Part shown: positions 31,471-41,236 of the stretch, one piece after another
How the letters are laid out: every line of letters starts with the position of its first letter
Position numbering within the stretch: position 1 is the stretch's first letter
Source of the DNA: Blepharisma japonicum
Taxonomy: Eukaryota > Ciliophora > Heterotrichea > Heterotrichida > Blepharismidae
Reading direction: 5' to 3'
Assembly (NCBI GenBank): GCA_949751835.1
Contig: CATKHK010000090.1
Span: 108,694-172,693 of the forward strand
DNA: 64,000 bases
Notes under the pieces: generated by a model
What the model was told of the DNA's origin: nothing
The model's input: the letters and a program-made list of their open reading frames with translations, nothing else
Database searches by the model: none
Program-made: the position numbers and the translations under genes

Positions 31471-32334
31471 ATGAGTGACAGTCAGTTTCAGTATGGAGTG
31501 GGGTATACTTCAGTGAAAATGCATCAGCCACCCGGAGGTAGCTCAAGTATTAATTTGGGCTGGGACGAGCCTTCAAGACCTCCTGTTCAAAGATTCAATA
31601 ATGCCCCTCCAAGAGAGCCAATCTCAAATATTTTTTCAAATCAACAACCCCCGATGCGGCAAGAAAAAAACATTTTCCCCAGTTTTCAGCAAAATTTCCC
31701 TAATTTCAATAGCGAGCCTCAGTCAGCACCCCAACAGAGAGATATGTACCCTCCCCAAGACCAGTTTCAACTACCTATGCCTAATTTCAAAGTCGATTTA
31801 TTCAGCCAACCTCCAGAACCAAGACCTTACAATCAGCCTGACATGGCAAGAAACCATTTTATGAAAGAATCCCCTCCAAATTATTACCAAAGGCAGCAAA
31901 TGTCAAACAATAATCAAGGTCAGCAAAATTATTTACAGCCTACAAGAATTGAACAAGTTCAAAGGCCTGAATTTGCACAGAGGCAAGAGCAAATGTTCCA
32001 GAGCCCACAAATGCAGTGGGGTAACATGGCCCAGAGACCTGATATAAATCAGTTTCCGCCTGTTCAGAGACCTGATTTGTTTCAGCAAGAAATGGGATAT
32101 CAAGGAGCCCCTATACAAAGATCAGGGCATGGGACGAGGGAAAGACCTCCTGATCCTTATATTAGACCAAACCAGTTTGATCCTTATCAGAGAGAGCAGG
32201 GATATCAACCTCCGCAGAATTATAGACAAGAAGAGCCAAGAGCTAGTCCGAATTATCAGCAAGATTTTGATATGAAGCCGTCTGTAAGAGTTAGTAATCC
32301 ACCTGGAGGGAGAAGCAACTTTACTTTTGGATAA
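31471..32334 (+). CDS. Jupiter/HN1 (JPT) family microtubule-associated-type protein (287 aa)
   Basis: ATG 31471 to TAA 32334. The N-terminus reads VKMHQPPGGSSSINLGWDEP, then PVQRF, then ISNIFS, matching the order PPGGxS-(x)n-LGxDEP-(x)n-PV-(x)n-SNIF of animal HN1/JPT proteins. The C-terminus ends VRVSNPPGGRSNFTFG, matching the PPGGxSxxxxG C-terminal box of the same family. The ~230 residues between are Gln/Pro/Asn-rich and disordered (repeated QRPDxxQ-type phrases). The family is small in animals, so the long Q/P linker is a lineage feature. A microtubule or ciliary association is inferred from the family. Divergent from the docking-complex-type gene. Confidence 0.78.
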   Translation: MSDSQFQYGVGYTSVKMHQPPGGSSSINLGWDEPSRPPVQRFNNAPPREPISNIFSNQQPPMRQEKNIFPSFQQNFPNFNSEPQSAPQQRDMYPPQDQFQLPMPNFKVDLFSQPPEPRPYNQPDMARNHFMKESPPNYYQRQQMSNNNQGQQNYLQPTRIEQVQRPEFAQRQEQMFQSPQMQWGNMAQRPDINQFPPVQRPDLFQQEMGYQGAPIQRSGHGTRERPPDPYIRPNQFDPYQREQGYQPPQNYRQEEPRASPNYQQDFDMKPSVRVSNPPGGRSNFTFG

Positions 32335-32523
32335 ATTCAAAATATGATTTAACTAATTGCTCTTGCTAATTATTTATTAGATATAAATAAATCTCTTTTT
32401 CTATGAAATTAATGGCATTTGGTATCTTAATTGATGATGTGTATGAAATAATCAAGCTAATATAGAATAAAAATTATATGAGTAAATAACCATAGAATGT
32501 TTTAATAATTATTAGAAATTTTC

Positions 32524-35151
32524 ATGGAAAATATTAGAAAAGAACAGAAAAATATCAATATTGATACTGAGGATAGCTCAAGTACAAGCAAAGATCATTA
32601 TTTATTGCTATATTATAAAAATATTTCAAAAAATCTTGAATGTCAATATTTTTCAGAAGAAAAATACAAAGATGCTTGAGAGATTTTAGAATGCTATCGA
32701 TCACTGCCAATGAGAGGGACAAATATTGATATAAAGCAATATCAATCAATTCAAAATAAAATACAAAAAACTTCTCTTTTTGCTGGATTATCAAAGAAAA
32801 ACATTTATCAGTCAGTTTCAGATAAAATTAAAGATGATATTGGATGCTGAAATTCATTGGGCTCTTTAAAGAATTCATACTTCAACAAAATTCCATTTTT
32901 CAGGATAAAAAAACTCCTGGAAATGGATTTATCAAAGGATTTAAAAGACAAACTTTATCAATTTATAATCTGGTCTAGGGATTCAGAGGAAATAAATGTA
33001 GCATCAAGTAATTCAATAGCAGTTCTTAAGAAAAGCGGTTTTTTATTCACTAATAAAGATTTTTCTAATGTAAAAATCCCAAAAGCAGATTTATCAAATT
33101 ATGCATTTATCAATACAAATTTTGAAAATTCTGATTTATCTCAAGCTAATTTCTCACGATCGAATTTTTACTCTTCAAAATTCTCCAACGCTAATTTGAA
33201 TCAGGCTGATTTTGGCTGAAAAGTTCAGCTGGATACAAGATGCAGCGTTAAAGCAGTAGCATATTCAAGATGCGGAAAATTTTTAGCGTCAAATACCAAT
33301 ATAAAAAACATAACTATATGGCAAAGTAAAGATAACTGAGAAAAAGCTGCAGAGCTTATAGGCCACACACATGAAGTGACGTCTTTATCATTCTCACCTT
33401 GTTCGAAGTATTTAATATCAGGAAGTAGAGACTCGACTATAAAAAAATGGAGTCTAAGCACCTTTAATTTGCTTCACGACTTTAAATGGCACACCAAAGA
33501 AGTCAGATCTGTTAATTTTTCGCCGAATGGAGAATATATAGCTTCGAGTGGAAAAGATTTATTGATAATTATATGAAATGTCACTAAAGATCAAATTGAA
33601 TCATCAATCCAACTTGAAAACGCCAAAATTAAGTCACTTTCATGATCTCCGTATAGCAATTTATTAGGTTTTACTAATATTTCCCCAAAAATCACAATTT
33701 GAGACATTTCAGCTAAAAGATCGCTATGAGAAATCAATAAACAAAAAAAAATTTATAAGCATCCTAATAAAAAGGGAAGCAGAGCAATTGCATTTTCTCC
33801 ATGTGGAAAATACCTTGCATGGAGTGGTAAAAAGAATAGAATTCAGCTATGGAAAATAAATTCCCAAGAAAGACTCCGAGTTTTTCAAAGTTTTGCAGGC
33901 TGCCTTTGCTTTTCTCTTGATGGGAAAAAAATAATTTCTTGAAATACAGAGTTTTCAATAAAATTATGAAAAATAAAAGACAGTGAAAATTATGGTAGTA
34001 TTAGTAGACAAAATTGGGCGACTGTGAGGTCGATATCTCAGAGTCCTTGCGGAAAGTATATTGCATCTGGAGGTTCTGACTGGAAATTAGTTGTTTCCAG
34101 TCTTAAAAAACAAAAATTAGTGAATGGGCACACCCATGGAATGCTTTTCGTAACTTTATCAAATTGTGGTAAATTTTTGTCATCAGTGGACAATCGTAGT
34201 CTTATGATATGGGATTTCACAACATATAAGCTTATCAAAAAAATTAGAATATGAAATTGTCAAGTAACATCTATATCTTTTTCACATGATAGCAATATTA
34301 TTGCTTATTGTGGATGAAAAACGCCAATTATATTGATATTCTTAAATCAAAATTTTTCTCAAAAACATTTAGAAAACTCTAAACACTCTATTTTAATATC
34401 TTTTGCACCTCAATCAAATCTTTTACTTTCTTCCAGACAAAATAAAATCGATTTATGAGATGCTGACAATAGAATTTGGCTGAAAGAAATTGGAAGGCAC
34501 AAAGATCAAATTATGTGTATCGTCTGGTCTCCGAAGTCTGAATTCAATGGATTTGCATCGTCAAGCAGTGATTTGTCAATAAAATTATGAAGAGATTTAT
34601 CTAATTCTGTAAGTCTCTTAGGATTAACTGATATTGATAATGCACTTGCATTTAGCCCTTGTGGGAAATATCTTGCATCTGGAGGACTCGATTGAGTTTT
34701 AAAAATTTGGGATGTTGGTGCTGGAAAATTACTGTATAGTGTGTACTTTTTTTATAATCCTATTTCTAGCATTTCTTGGTCTCGTTTTGGAAGATATATG
34801 GCTATTGGGTTTTCTCAAAAGTTTATATATCTTTGAGACTTTAAAGAAGAAAAAATAATATCAATTTTTCACAGCCATAAATCAGAAATAAAAAATGTTT
34901 ATTTTTCGAATTGTGAAGATTATCTTGTTTCAAGCGGCAATGATGGGACTATAAAAGTATGAAATATATCGACGCTAATAGAAAAAACCAAGCAAAGTCT
35001 GCAACTCCAAAAGAAAGCAATTTTTATAAATCGTGAAGAAATTATAGGTCTTGATGAGGGATGGGCGCATTTAGAATGGTCATCTGTAGTCCATGATTTT
35101 AATAATAGTGATTCATTGCTTAGAACAAGCAATGTGAATATGCCGGTTTAA
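32524..35151 (+). CDS. Pentapeptide-repeat + WD40 protein (875 aa)
   Basis: The frame from ATG 32524 to TAA 35151 becomes visible only with TGA=Trp: by hand count 17 Trp are TGA and 15 TGG, mostly at WD positions. Residues 1-175 are helical and unassigned. Residues ~179-232 are pentapeptide repeats (KADLSNYAFINTNFENSDLS, then QANFSRSNF, NANLNQADF). From ~238 to ~815 come about twelve WD40 repeats (for example FSPCGKYLASGGLDWVLKIW and HTHEVTSLSFSPCSKYLISG). The SGFLFTNKDFSNVKIPKADL lead-in is typical of NACHT-pentapeptide-WD40 proteins, but no P-loop NTPase is present. Probably a large scaffold; role unknown. A start further upstream is unlikely because the leader is AT-rich with stops. Confidence 0.85.
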
Positions 35152-35348
35152 CTCTATTTTTAACTTATTTATAGCTTTAACTTTCTTAAGAATTAATCTT
35201 TTTTCTGATCCTATTTTTTATTAAATAATAAGTGATTTTGATAATCAAAATTTTATTTTCCCGAATTATATCTGAAAATCTCTAAAAAAATCCCAATTTC
35301 GCCCAATTATAATAAATTTCATTATAATTAATTAATCAAGCCCACGAA

Positions 35349-35717
35349 ATGGAAACAAAAAGTGTAAACCTTCCTGAAGACGCAACCAGTTACTATAAGA
35401 ATGACGAAGTAGAAAACGAACTTGATGAACTTGACGAACTTGACGAACTTGATGAACTTGATGAACTTGATTTCATGACTGAGCTTGAAAAATTACGTCC
35501 TTTGATGGAAGGGAAGATCATTAACACAGAAGGCGACATTGTAAATGTGGAAATAGAAGAAGAAAATGAGGGAAGAGAAGAAAACAATGGAGAGGTCGAA
35601 GAAGAGTACGAATTGGATAATCTTGACTTTATGGCGGAGCTTGAAAAGTTACGTCCATTAATGGATGGGAAGATTATCAGTTTGGATGGTGATATTATAG
35701 ATATATCTAATAAATAA
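35349..35717 (+). CDS. Small acidic protein with ELD repeat and duplicated LDFM motif (122 aa)
   Basis: ATG 35349 to TAA 35717. Five to six tandem ELD/DEL triplets (35418-35470) precede a module LDFMTELEKLRPLMEGKII + (N)TEGDIVNV. A second copy, LDFMAELEKLRPLMDGKII + SLDGDIIDI, ends the protein after an E/N-rich spacer. The module is amphipathic helix then a short beta stretch and looks like a peptide-binding or docking motif present twice. No signal peptide or membrane segment. I do not recognise the family. Confidence 0.7.
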   Translation: METKSVNLPEDATSYYKNDEVENELDELDELDELDELDELDFMTELEKLRPLMEGKIINTEGDIVNVEIEEENEGREENNGEVEEEYELDNLDFMAELEKLRPLMDGKIISLDGDIIDISNK

Positions 35718-36250
35718 ATATTTGTTTAAATTGTAAGAGAAATCGAGGAGAAATTAATTTTGAGAAAATCTCGGAATAAAAATGTTTAGAGAGGAATTAT
35801 AGAGAGAATGATAGAAATGGAGTTTTTTTCAAAAATTAATCGATTTGAATTATTTGGTTGTTATTGAAAAGCGAAAAGTGAGATTATTTAATATTTTGTT
35901 TTAAGAAGTAGAATCAAAAATGAAAACTCTAAGCTGTCATATTTTTCTATATAAACAGCAAAATCTTGATTGTTTGAGCGCTTTTACATAGAAAATAATT
36001 AAATCAAAAAAGATCGAGATCATTAATTTTAATTTTAATTAAGTAAATTAGGTTTCTTTAAAAATCCTGATTGACATTCTTAAATCTCTTAGTTATTTAA
36101 AATACTATTACCATTCTATACAAATATACGAATAATTCCAAAATTTCCCTCGCAATTCATATAGATTTTTTTGCCTTCACCACCATATTGTTTTGGAAAG
36201 TGTCGCAGTTCGATGCTTAAATACAAGCGTTGGTGTGTGTTTTTTATAAA
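35718..36250. other. Intergenic, calmodulin promoter
   Basis: AT-rich until ~36120. Close to the calmodulin ATG is ttttggaaagtgtcgcag (36191-36208), whose TGTCGCA core recurs 49-50 nt upstream of the two other calmodulin-type copies and is listed separately. Confidence 0.5.
36191..36208 (+). promoter_or_regulatory. Conserved upstream element of calmodulin
   Basis: ttttggaaagtgtcgcag, with TGTCGCA starting exactly 50 nt before the ATG at 36251. The same core and spacing occur at 37119-37125 and 37778-37784 before the paralogues. Confidence 0.45.
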
Positions 36251-36700
36251 ATGGCAGAACAACTAACCGAAGAGCAGATCGCAGAATTCAAGGAAGCTTT
36301 CTCCTTGTTCGACAAAGACGGTGATGGGACAATCACAACAAAAGAACTCGGCACTGTCATGAGATCTCTTGGCCAAAACCCAACTGAGGCTGAACTTCAA
36401 GACATGATCAACGAAGTTGATGCTGATGGAAACGGGACTATTGACTTCCCTGAATTCTTGAGCCTTATGGCCAGGAAGATGAAGGATCAAGACACTGAAG
36501 AAGAGCTTATTGAAGCCTTCAAAGTCTTCGATAGAGATGGAAATGGACTTATCAGTGCTGCTGAGTTAAGACACGTCATGACTAACTTGGGAGAGAAACT
36601 TACTGATGAGGAAGTCGATGAAATGATTAGAGAAGCTGATCTTGACGGAGATGGACACATCAACTATGAAGAATTCGTGAGAATGATGATGGCTAAGTAA
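36251..36700 (+). CDS. CaM: Calmodulin (149 aa)
   Basis: The 149-residue frame from ATG 36251 ([17 protein letters not shown]) to TAA 36700 has exactly the calmodulin length and order. Four canonical EF-hand loops are present: [36 protein letters not shown] and [12 protein letters not shown], each with ligands at 1, 3, 5, 7, 9 and 12. The central linker ([14 protein letters not shown]) is standard. It is the cytosolic Ca2+ sensor that regulates kinases, phosphatases, channels and, in ciliates, ciliary and contractile responses. Codon use is less AT-biased than in the neighbours, as expected for high expression. Two related sequences follow downstream. Confidence 0.97.
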   Translation: MAEQLTEEQIAEFKEAFSLFDKDGDGTITTKELGTVMRSLGQNPTEAELQDMINEVDADGNGTIDFPEFLSLMARKMKDQDTEEELIEAFKVFDRDGNGLISAAELRHVMTNLGEKLTDEEVDEMIREADLDGDGHINYEEFVRMMMAK

Positions 36701-37167
36701 ATAAATTCTTTAAATTGGCCTAAACGCTTTGCTTCAGAAAAAATCAATTAATTTAGCTTTATTTTGAAGTTTTTTGATGTTTTTGATTGTCTTTTGATAA
36801 TAAGCCATTAATTATTTTAGGCCCAGCAGTTTCAATTCATCAGCATCTTTAATTATTGCTCCTAAATTTCTTATTAAAGTCAAAGTTTATATATAAGTCA
36901 CAGTTTTAATAAGTGCTTTTTGACTTTTCCATCGATACTTGGTTTTAATTAAAGTTCTAATATATGATCTTTTATTCTATTTCATGACAATTGCATAATG
37001 CGATTATTGTCATGAAATGTATTGGAGTTTATATAATTCAGAGCTCTATGAAAAAGGATCCTAAAGAGGATTATTAAAACATTTGAAAATCAATAATCTC
37101 ATATATTGTTTTGGAAAATGTCGCAATTTTTATTCATAAATGTCAAGCAATTCCATAGTGCATAGCA
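36701..37167. other. Intergenic between calmodulin and its pseudogene
   Basis: AT-rich. 37105-37128 (attgttttggaaaatgtcgc...) copies the calmodulin upstream element, showing that the duplication included promoter DNA. An imperfect inverted repeat around tttcatgacaattg ... attgtcatgaaa lies at ~36980-37018 and may form a hairpin of about 14 bp. Confidence 0.45.
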
Positions 37168-37598
37168 ATGTCAGAAGAATGATTAGAAGAACAGATCGCA
37201 GAATTTAAAGAAATTTTTATAAAATTTGACAAAACGGTGACGGAAATATTAATAATACAAGACACCTGGATACAGTTATAAGAGCATTTAGAAAAGCCCA
37301 ACTGAAACTGAAATTCAGGAAATGATCAACGAAGCTGATGCTGCAAATGGCATTATAAGCTTTAATGAATTATTAGGCTTAATGGTTAAAAGATTAAAAG
37401 ATCCAGATATCAAGCTTTAAAAATCTATGATAAAAAAGTTTATGTGTCGCTAAGCTAAGACATATATTTAATGACTTAGGAGAAAAAATGCCTGATGAAG
37501 AAATTGATAAAATGTTTAGAGAAGCAGACCGTGATGAAGATGAGCATATTAACTATGAAGAATTCGTTAAAATAATGATTGAAAAATCAGTAATTTAA
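37168..37598 (+). pseudogene. Decayed calmodulin copy
   Basis: It begins like calmodulin at ATG 37168 ([17 protein letters not shown]) and ends [20 protein letters not shown]-type at TAA 37598, but the reading frame changes several times. The first frameshift is in EF-loop 1 (FDKxGDGNI, ~37231) and more occur near the linker and EF-hand 3, with deletions in EF-loop 2 (NEADAANGIISFNE lacks one ligand pair). No single frame gives a protein. The upstream element is preserved, so it may still be transcribed. Confidence 0.85.
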
Positions 37599-37826
37599 TA
37601 TAATACTATATTTAGTATAATCTTAATTCAAAACAATTTTTAAAGATTCACTATACTCATTAGTTTGTTCATCTTCTTCTTTAAACTTTCTGAATATAAT
37701 TACCCACACAGACTATGGAATGCTATTTTGAATTTTTGTGAAATTAAAAAAAAAAGTTGTTATTTTGTCTCATAAAATGTCGCATTAAAATGCTTTAATT
37801 TGCAACTGATAAATCATAAATAAAAT

Positions 37827-38276
37827 ATGTTACACAATTTTACCGATCAACAGATTACCGAATTTGAAGATGCTTTTTCATTATTTGATCAAGACGGAGA
37901 TGGGGGCATCTCAATTTGGGAATTATCTACAGTTATGAGATCCTTAGGACAGAATCCAACAAAAACTGAGCTTCAAGATATGATAAATGAAATAGACACA
38001 AATGAGAATGGAATTATAGATTTTGCAGAGTTTTTGGCTCTAATGGCTAAACAAATGAAAGGACAAGACTCAAAAGGTGAACTTTTGGAAGCTTTTAAAA
38101 TATTTGATAGGGATGGAAACGGTCTAATAAGTGCTGCGGAATTAAGATATGCTATGACTAATCTTGGAGAGAAATTAACTGATGAAGAAGTGAATGATCT
38201 GCTTAAAGAAGCTGACTTAGATGGGGATGGGCAAATAAACTTTGATGAATTTGTAAGAATGCTTACAGCAAATTAA
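37827..38276 (+). CDS. Divergent calmodulin-like protein (149 aa)
   Basis: ATG 37827 to TAA 38276, same length as calmodulin. All four EF-hand loops keep their ligands: [36 protein letters not shown] and [12 protein letters not shown]. Differences cluster in the N-terminus ([17 protein letters not shown]), the linker ([17 protein letters not shown]) and the last helix ([10 protein letters not shown]). Codon use is much more AT-rich than in calmodulin, which suggests lower expression or relaxed selection. It should still bind four Ca2+ and may serve a specialised target set. Confidence 0.93.
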   Translation: MLHNFTDQQITEFEDAFSLFDQDGDGGISIWELSTVMRSLGQNPTKTELQDMINEIDTNENGIIDFAEFLALMAKQMKGQDSKGELLEAFKIFDRDGNGLISAAELRYAMTNLGEKLTDEEVNDLLKEADLDGDGQINFDEFVRMLTAN

Positions 38277-38341
38277 TGCACACAAATATAAATAAAAATC
38301 ATGTTTTTCTAAGACTATTTTGTTATCAATTTATAATTATG

Positions 38342-38977
38342 TTAATAATTATAAATATATTTGCTCTTTTTAAGTGGATATACAGATTCCATAATTTTCT
38401 CTATATCACTTTTTTCATCAACTTTTTTTACTTTTCTTGAAAAATCAATAGGTTGAATATCGTGCTTAGGAGCTCCTGGAGAAATTATTGGCTCTATCAT
38501 TATCTTTTTCAAAGCTTTTTTAACTACATTACTATGATGTCCAATACTAGAAAACTCTTCATTTTGTTTTTCAAAATTACAATCTAATTTTGTGGGTCTT
38601 CTCTTGATCCTCAGTTGTGGAAAATTAGGATTTTTTAAAGGGAAAAGGTGATAGACAAGCTCAAATCCTTTAGAATAGTTTTGAGGGCTATTAGAATTAG
38701 AGCTTGGGTTGGTAGGAGGTGTAGTTGGAGAATTGTGTCTATTTGTTTCTGAAATTTGTGTTGGGTTAGTTAAGAAAATTGACGGTCCTGATCTCTCTGA
38801 TACTGATGTATTGTGGATTTTTGAATTTTCAAGGTTAAGTGACCGTCGCCCTGAGGAGACTCAATTTAAATAATTTTGTCTGATGCTAAAAGAGCGAGAA
38901 GGCATAGTTTTTAAATTTAAAATTGGCACTTCAACGAGGATTGATGATGAACTTCTTGAATTTTTTGAGATTTTCAT
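38342..38977 (-). CDS. Unknown Ser/Asn/Pro-rich protein (211 aa)
   Basis: Translating the minus strand with TGA=Trp gives an open frame from ATG 38977 (MKISKNSRSSSSILVEVP) through one TGA (NYLNWVSSG, ~38861) to TAA 38342. The N-terminal half is Ser/Asn/Thr-rich. The second half is more ordered (GFELVYHLFPLKNPNFPQLR, then KKALKKIMIEPIISPGAP). Steady coding character and the frame length in such AT-rich DNA favour a real gene. No family is recognised. It is convergent with the divergent calmodulin gene, 65 bp away. Confidence 0.6.
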
Positions 38978-39380
38978 TTATAAAATTATTAAAGATGAAA
39001 CAGTTGATTAAAAATAAATCAAGTTCCTGTGCTTATCTATATTATTGTGAAAAAAATTTAAAATAATTATTTTCATGATAAGATAAATCTCATCAGGATT
39101 TAGTTTAAATTAAATCTGCCAAAATATGTTTAAAGGGATGATTGCCCTTTTTCTTAATCCTATAAATACTTTTTATTAACTATAAACCCATTTCCATCAA
39201 AAAAATCCTCATAAATATCGAAAATTTATCAGAAAACCAGCAAAAATCCTCATAACTTTTCCTACATTCGAATATAACCATTTCCAGTAATTTAATCGTG
39301 GAGCTTATTATGGCAGCTTATTATCATTATTCCTATGGGCGACTTTTTAATCAAACCGACAACTTAAGTTATAATAAATT
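38978..39380. other. Divergent promoter spacer
   Basis: This 403-bp AT-rich spacer separates the minus-strand start at 38977 and the bZIP start at 39381. No specific motif was recognised. Confidence 0.45.
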
Positions 39381-39686
39381 ATGAAAGAAGAAGTACAAAT
39401 AGACGAAATTAAAAGGAAAAGACTTGAAAAAAACAAAGCAGCAGCCATGAGAAGCAGACTCAAGAAAAAGCTTGAGGCGGAACAGCTAAGAAGGCACGTA
39501 TCAGAATTGAGTGAAAGCAATCATAATCTCAAAGCAAGGCTCCAGCATTACGAAGCGCTATTACAAGCAGCTTATAGCGAGAATCTCGTCCTGAAGGCAA
39601 ACATTTGTTATGTCTCTAGCGAAAATGAATTGCTTAAAATAAGTGAAGAAAGCAAAATTAAAAATAAACTCCTAAATAGCACTTAA
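39381..39686 (+). CDS. Small bZIP transcription factor (101 aa)
   Basis: ATG 39381 to TAA 39686. The basic region KRKRLEKNKAAAMRSRLKKK carries the bZIP signature N-x2-A-A-x-R-S-R at residues ~18-26. A leucine-zipper heptad pattern follows (EAEQLRRHVSELSESNHNL, ARLQHYEALLQ, SENLVLKA). The protein is almost only a bZIP, without an evident activation domain, so it could act as a homodimer, heterodimer partner or repressor. It should be nuclear. Nothing in the neighbourhood suggests targets. Confidence 0.88.
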   Translation: MKEEVQIDEIKRKRLEKNKAAAMRSRLKKKLEAEQLRRHVSELSESNHNLKARLQHYEALLQAAYSENLVLKANICYVSSENELLKISEESKIKNKLLNST

Positions 39687-40195
39687 TTGTATCTAATCGG
39701 CATCATCTTATAAGCCACTAAATTTCGAGCAGATCTCCACAAAAATGACAACCAATTCGATAAAATATGGAAATTTTTTAGAATTAAAATCTCGCTTTTA
39801 AACCCTTTGGAATGTCTATAATTAATATTTTAGACGATTTTTTGGAGGCTTTTTGATAAAGCTTTGATATTTTGTAAGAAAATTTAATTGGGAATTGGAA
39901 TCATTTGTTAATTTTTATGGACTTTTTAATATAATATATATCAAAGAAAGGTCAGGTTTTATTTAAGTTTATATATTTTTATTAAAATCTTTTATTTATT
40001 ACATTTTTACTTAATTTGTAATCGAAAAAATCAAAACTCCTGAATTATTTTATTATTTCAATAATAACTTGTGTTGTCATTCATTATAAAATAATTATTA
40101 ATATTGTGCAAAGAAAAGTCATAAAATCAGATGATTTTTATTATAAACGATTAGATAATGTAAATATAATATATCATTTTTACAGTTTAATAAGT
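39687..40195. other. AT-rich intergenic
   Basis: No RNA gene or repeat recognised. The 90 bases before the ATG at 40196 are open in the same frame but lack an upstream ATG, so I treat them as leader. Confidence 0.45.
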
Positions 40196-41050
40196 ATGGA
40201 ACTTTTAAGAGAGCCAATATTTGCAAGAGAGAGACTGTTTTTACCTTCATTCCCAGTACGATCATTTGAACCCAAAAGACATCATAAATCAAAAACAATT
40301 TCATTAGACAAAACCAAAAATTCTTTAAATCAGAGTATCGATAGCAGCTTTGGGAATTTCAAAGATATCTTTAAACATAATAAAAATCCAGTCCTAAGGC
40401 CTATTTTCAGAGATCATCAATATATTGGTCCAAAATATTCAGATACCCCTAAACATTCAAAAGGAGTAAAATTAGTAAATCTAACATTTACAGATCGAAG
40501 TACAGGCCACTCACCAATAAAACTAGCCTTAAAATTTAAAAATAATGCAAATTCAACCTCATTACCATCACCTAACCAAAAGACTGAAGCTAACAACGGT
40601 TCTTTATCCCTGACTGTTTCTCAAAAAATTCCTGAATCTCAAAAAATAGCTCAAAATAATCGCGAAATCGACAGCCAAGAATCATTTGATGATTCAGGAG
40701 TTTTACGCAATCCTAAATATATGAGAAGCAGCAATGGATTTTTTAGAGCAAGGTTATTTTCTTCAGGAACTACTAGCAGCATTGAGCAAAAGCAAAGGAC
40801 AATTGATGAAATGATTAAAGAGTCTGACCGAAATTTAGAAAAATGCAAAGAAGTTGCAATAATTGATTTTTCAGCTAGAATTGAAGAAAAACCAGCAATA
40901 AGCCATAGAAAGAGAATAGTGTCGAAAATGGTAAATAAAGATACATTACAGGTAAAGGAGGTACGACTTCCTACAGCTGTTGAGCCATCTCCTGATCCTA
41001 TTCAGGCTGAGACAATTTTGCATAGTAAGTATTCACTACAAAATAATTAA
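40196..41050 (+). CDS. Unknown basic, Ser/Asn-rich protein (284 aa)
   Basis: The start is placed at the first in-frame ATG (40196, MELLREPIFARERLFLPSFP); TAA at 41050. The protein is basic and mostly disordered, with HHKSKTISLDKTKNSLNQS, FRDHQYIGPKYSDTPKHSKG and a helical stretch IEQKQRTIDEMIKESDRNLE near 215. No signal peptide or membrane span. I do not recognise the family; the style recalls cytoskeletal or ciliary linker proteins, but that is only impression. Confidence 0.65.
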   Translation: MELLREPIFARERLFLPSFPVRSFEPKRHHKSKTISLDKTKNSLNQSIDSSFGNFKDIFKHNKNPVLRPIFRDHQYIGPKYSDTPKHSKGVKLVNLTFTDRSTGHSPIKLALKFKNNANSTSLPSPNQKTEANNGSLSLTVSQKIPESQKIAQNNREIDSQESFDDSGVLRNPKYMRSSNGFFRARLFSSGTTSSIEQKQRTIDEMIKESDRNLEKCKEVAIIDFSARIEEKPAISHRKRIVSKMVNKDTLQVKEVRLPTAVEPSPDPIQAETILHSKYSLQNN

Positions 41051-41236
41051 TGTTTATTTTTAATGACTATTTAACGAGTTTTAACTATTTTCAGTATAAA
41101 TAAATTAAAAAATAATTTCGTATCTCAATATTTTTCTGATTTTTCTAACTTTTCCAATTCTGATCGCACCATTTATATCCTCTATACCAACTCTAACCAT
41201 TTCCAAGCATTTTTAATTCTGTTCAAAATAATTAAA

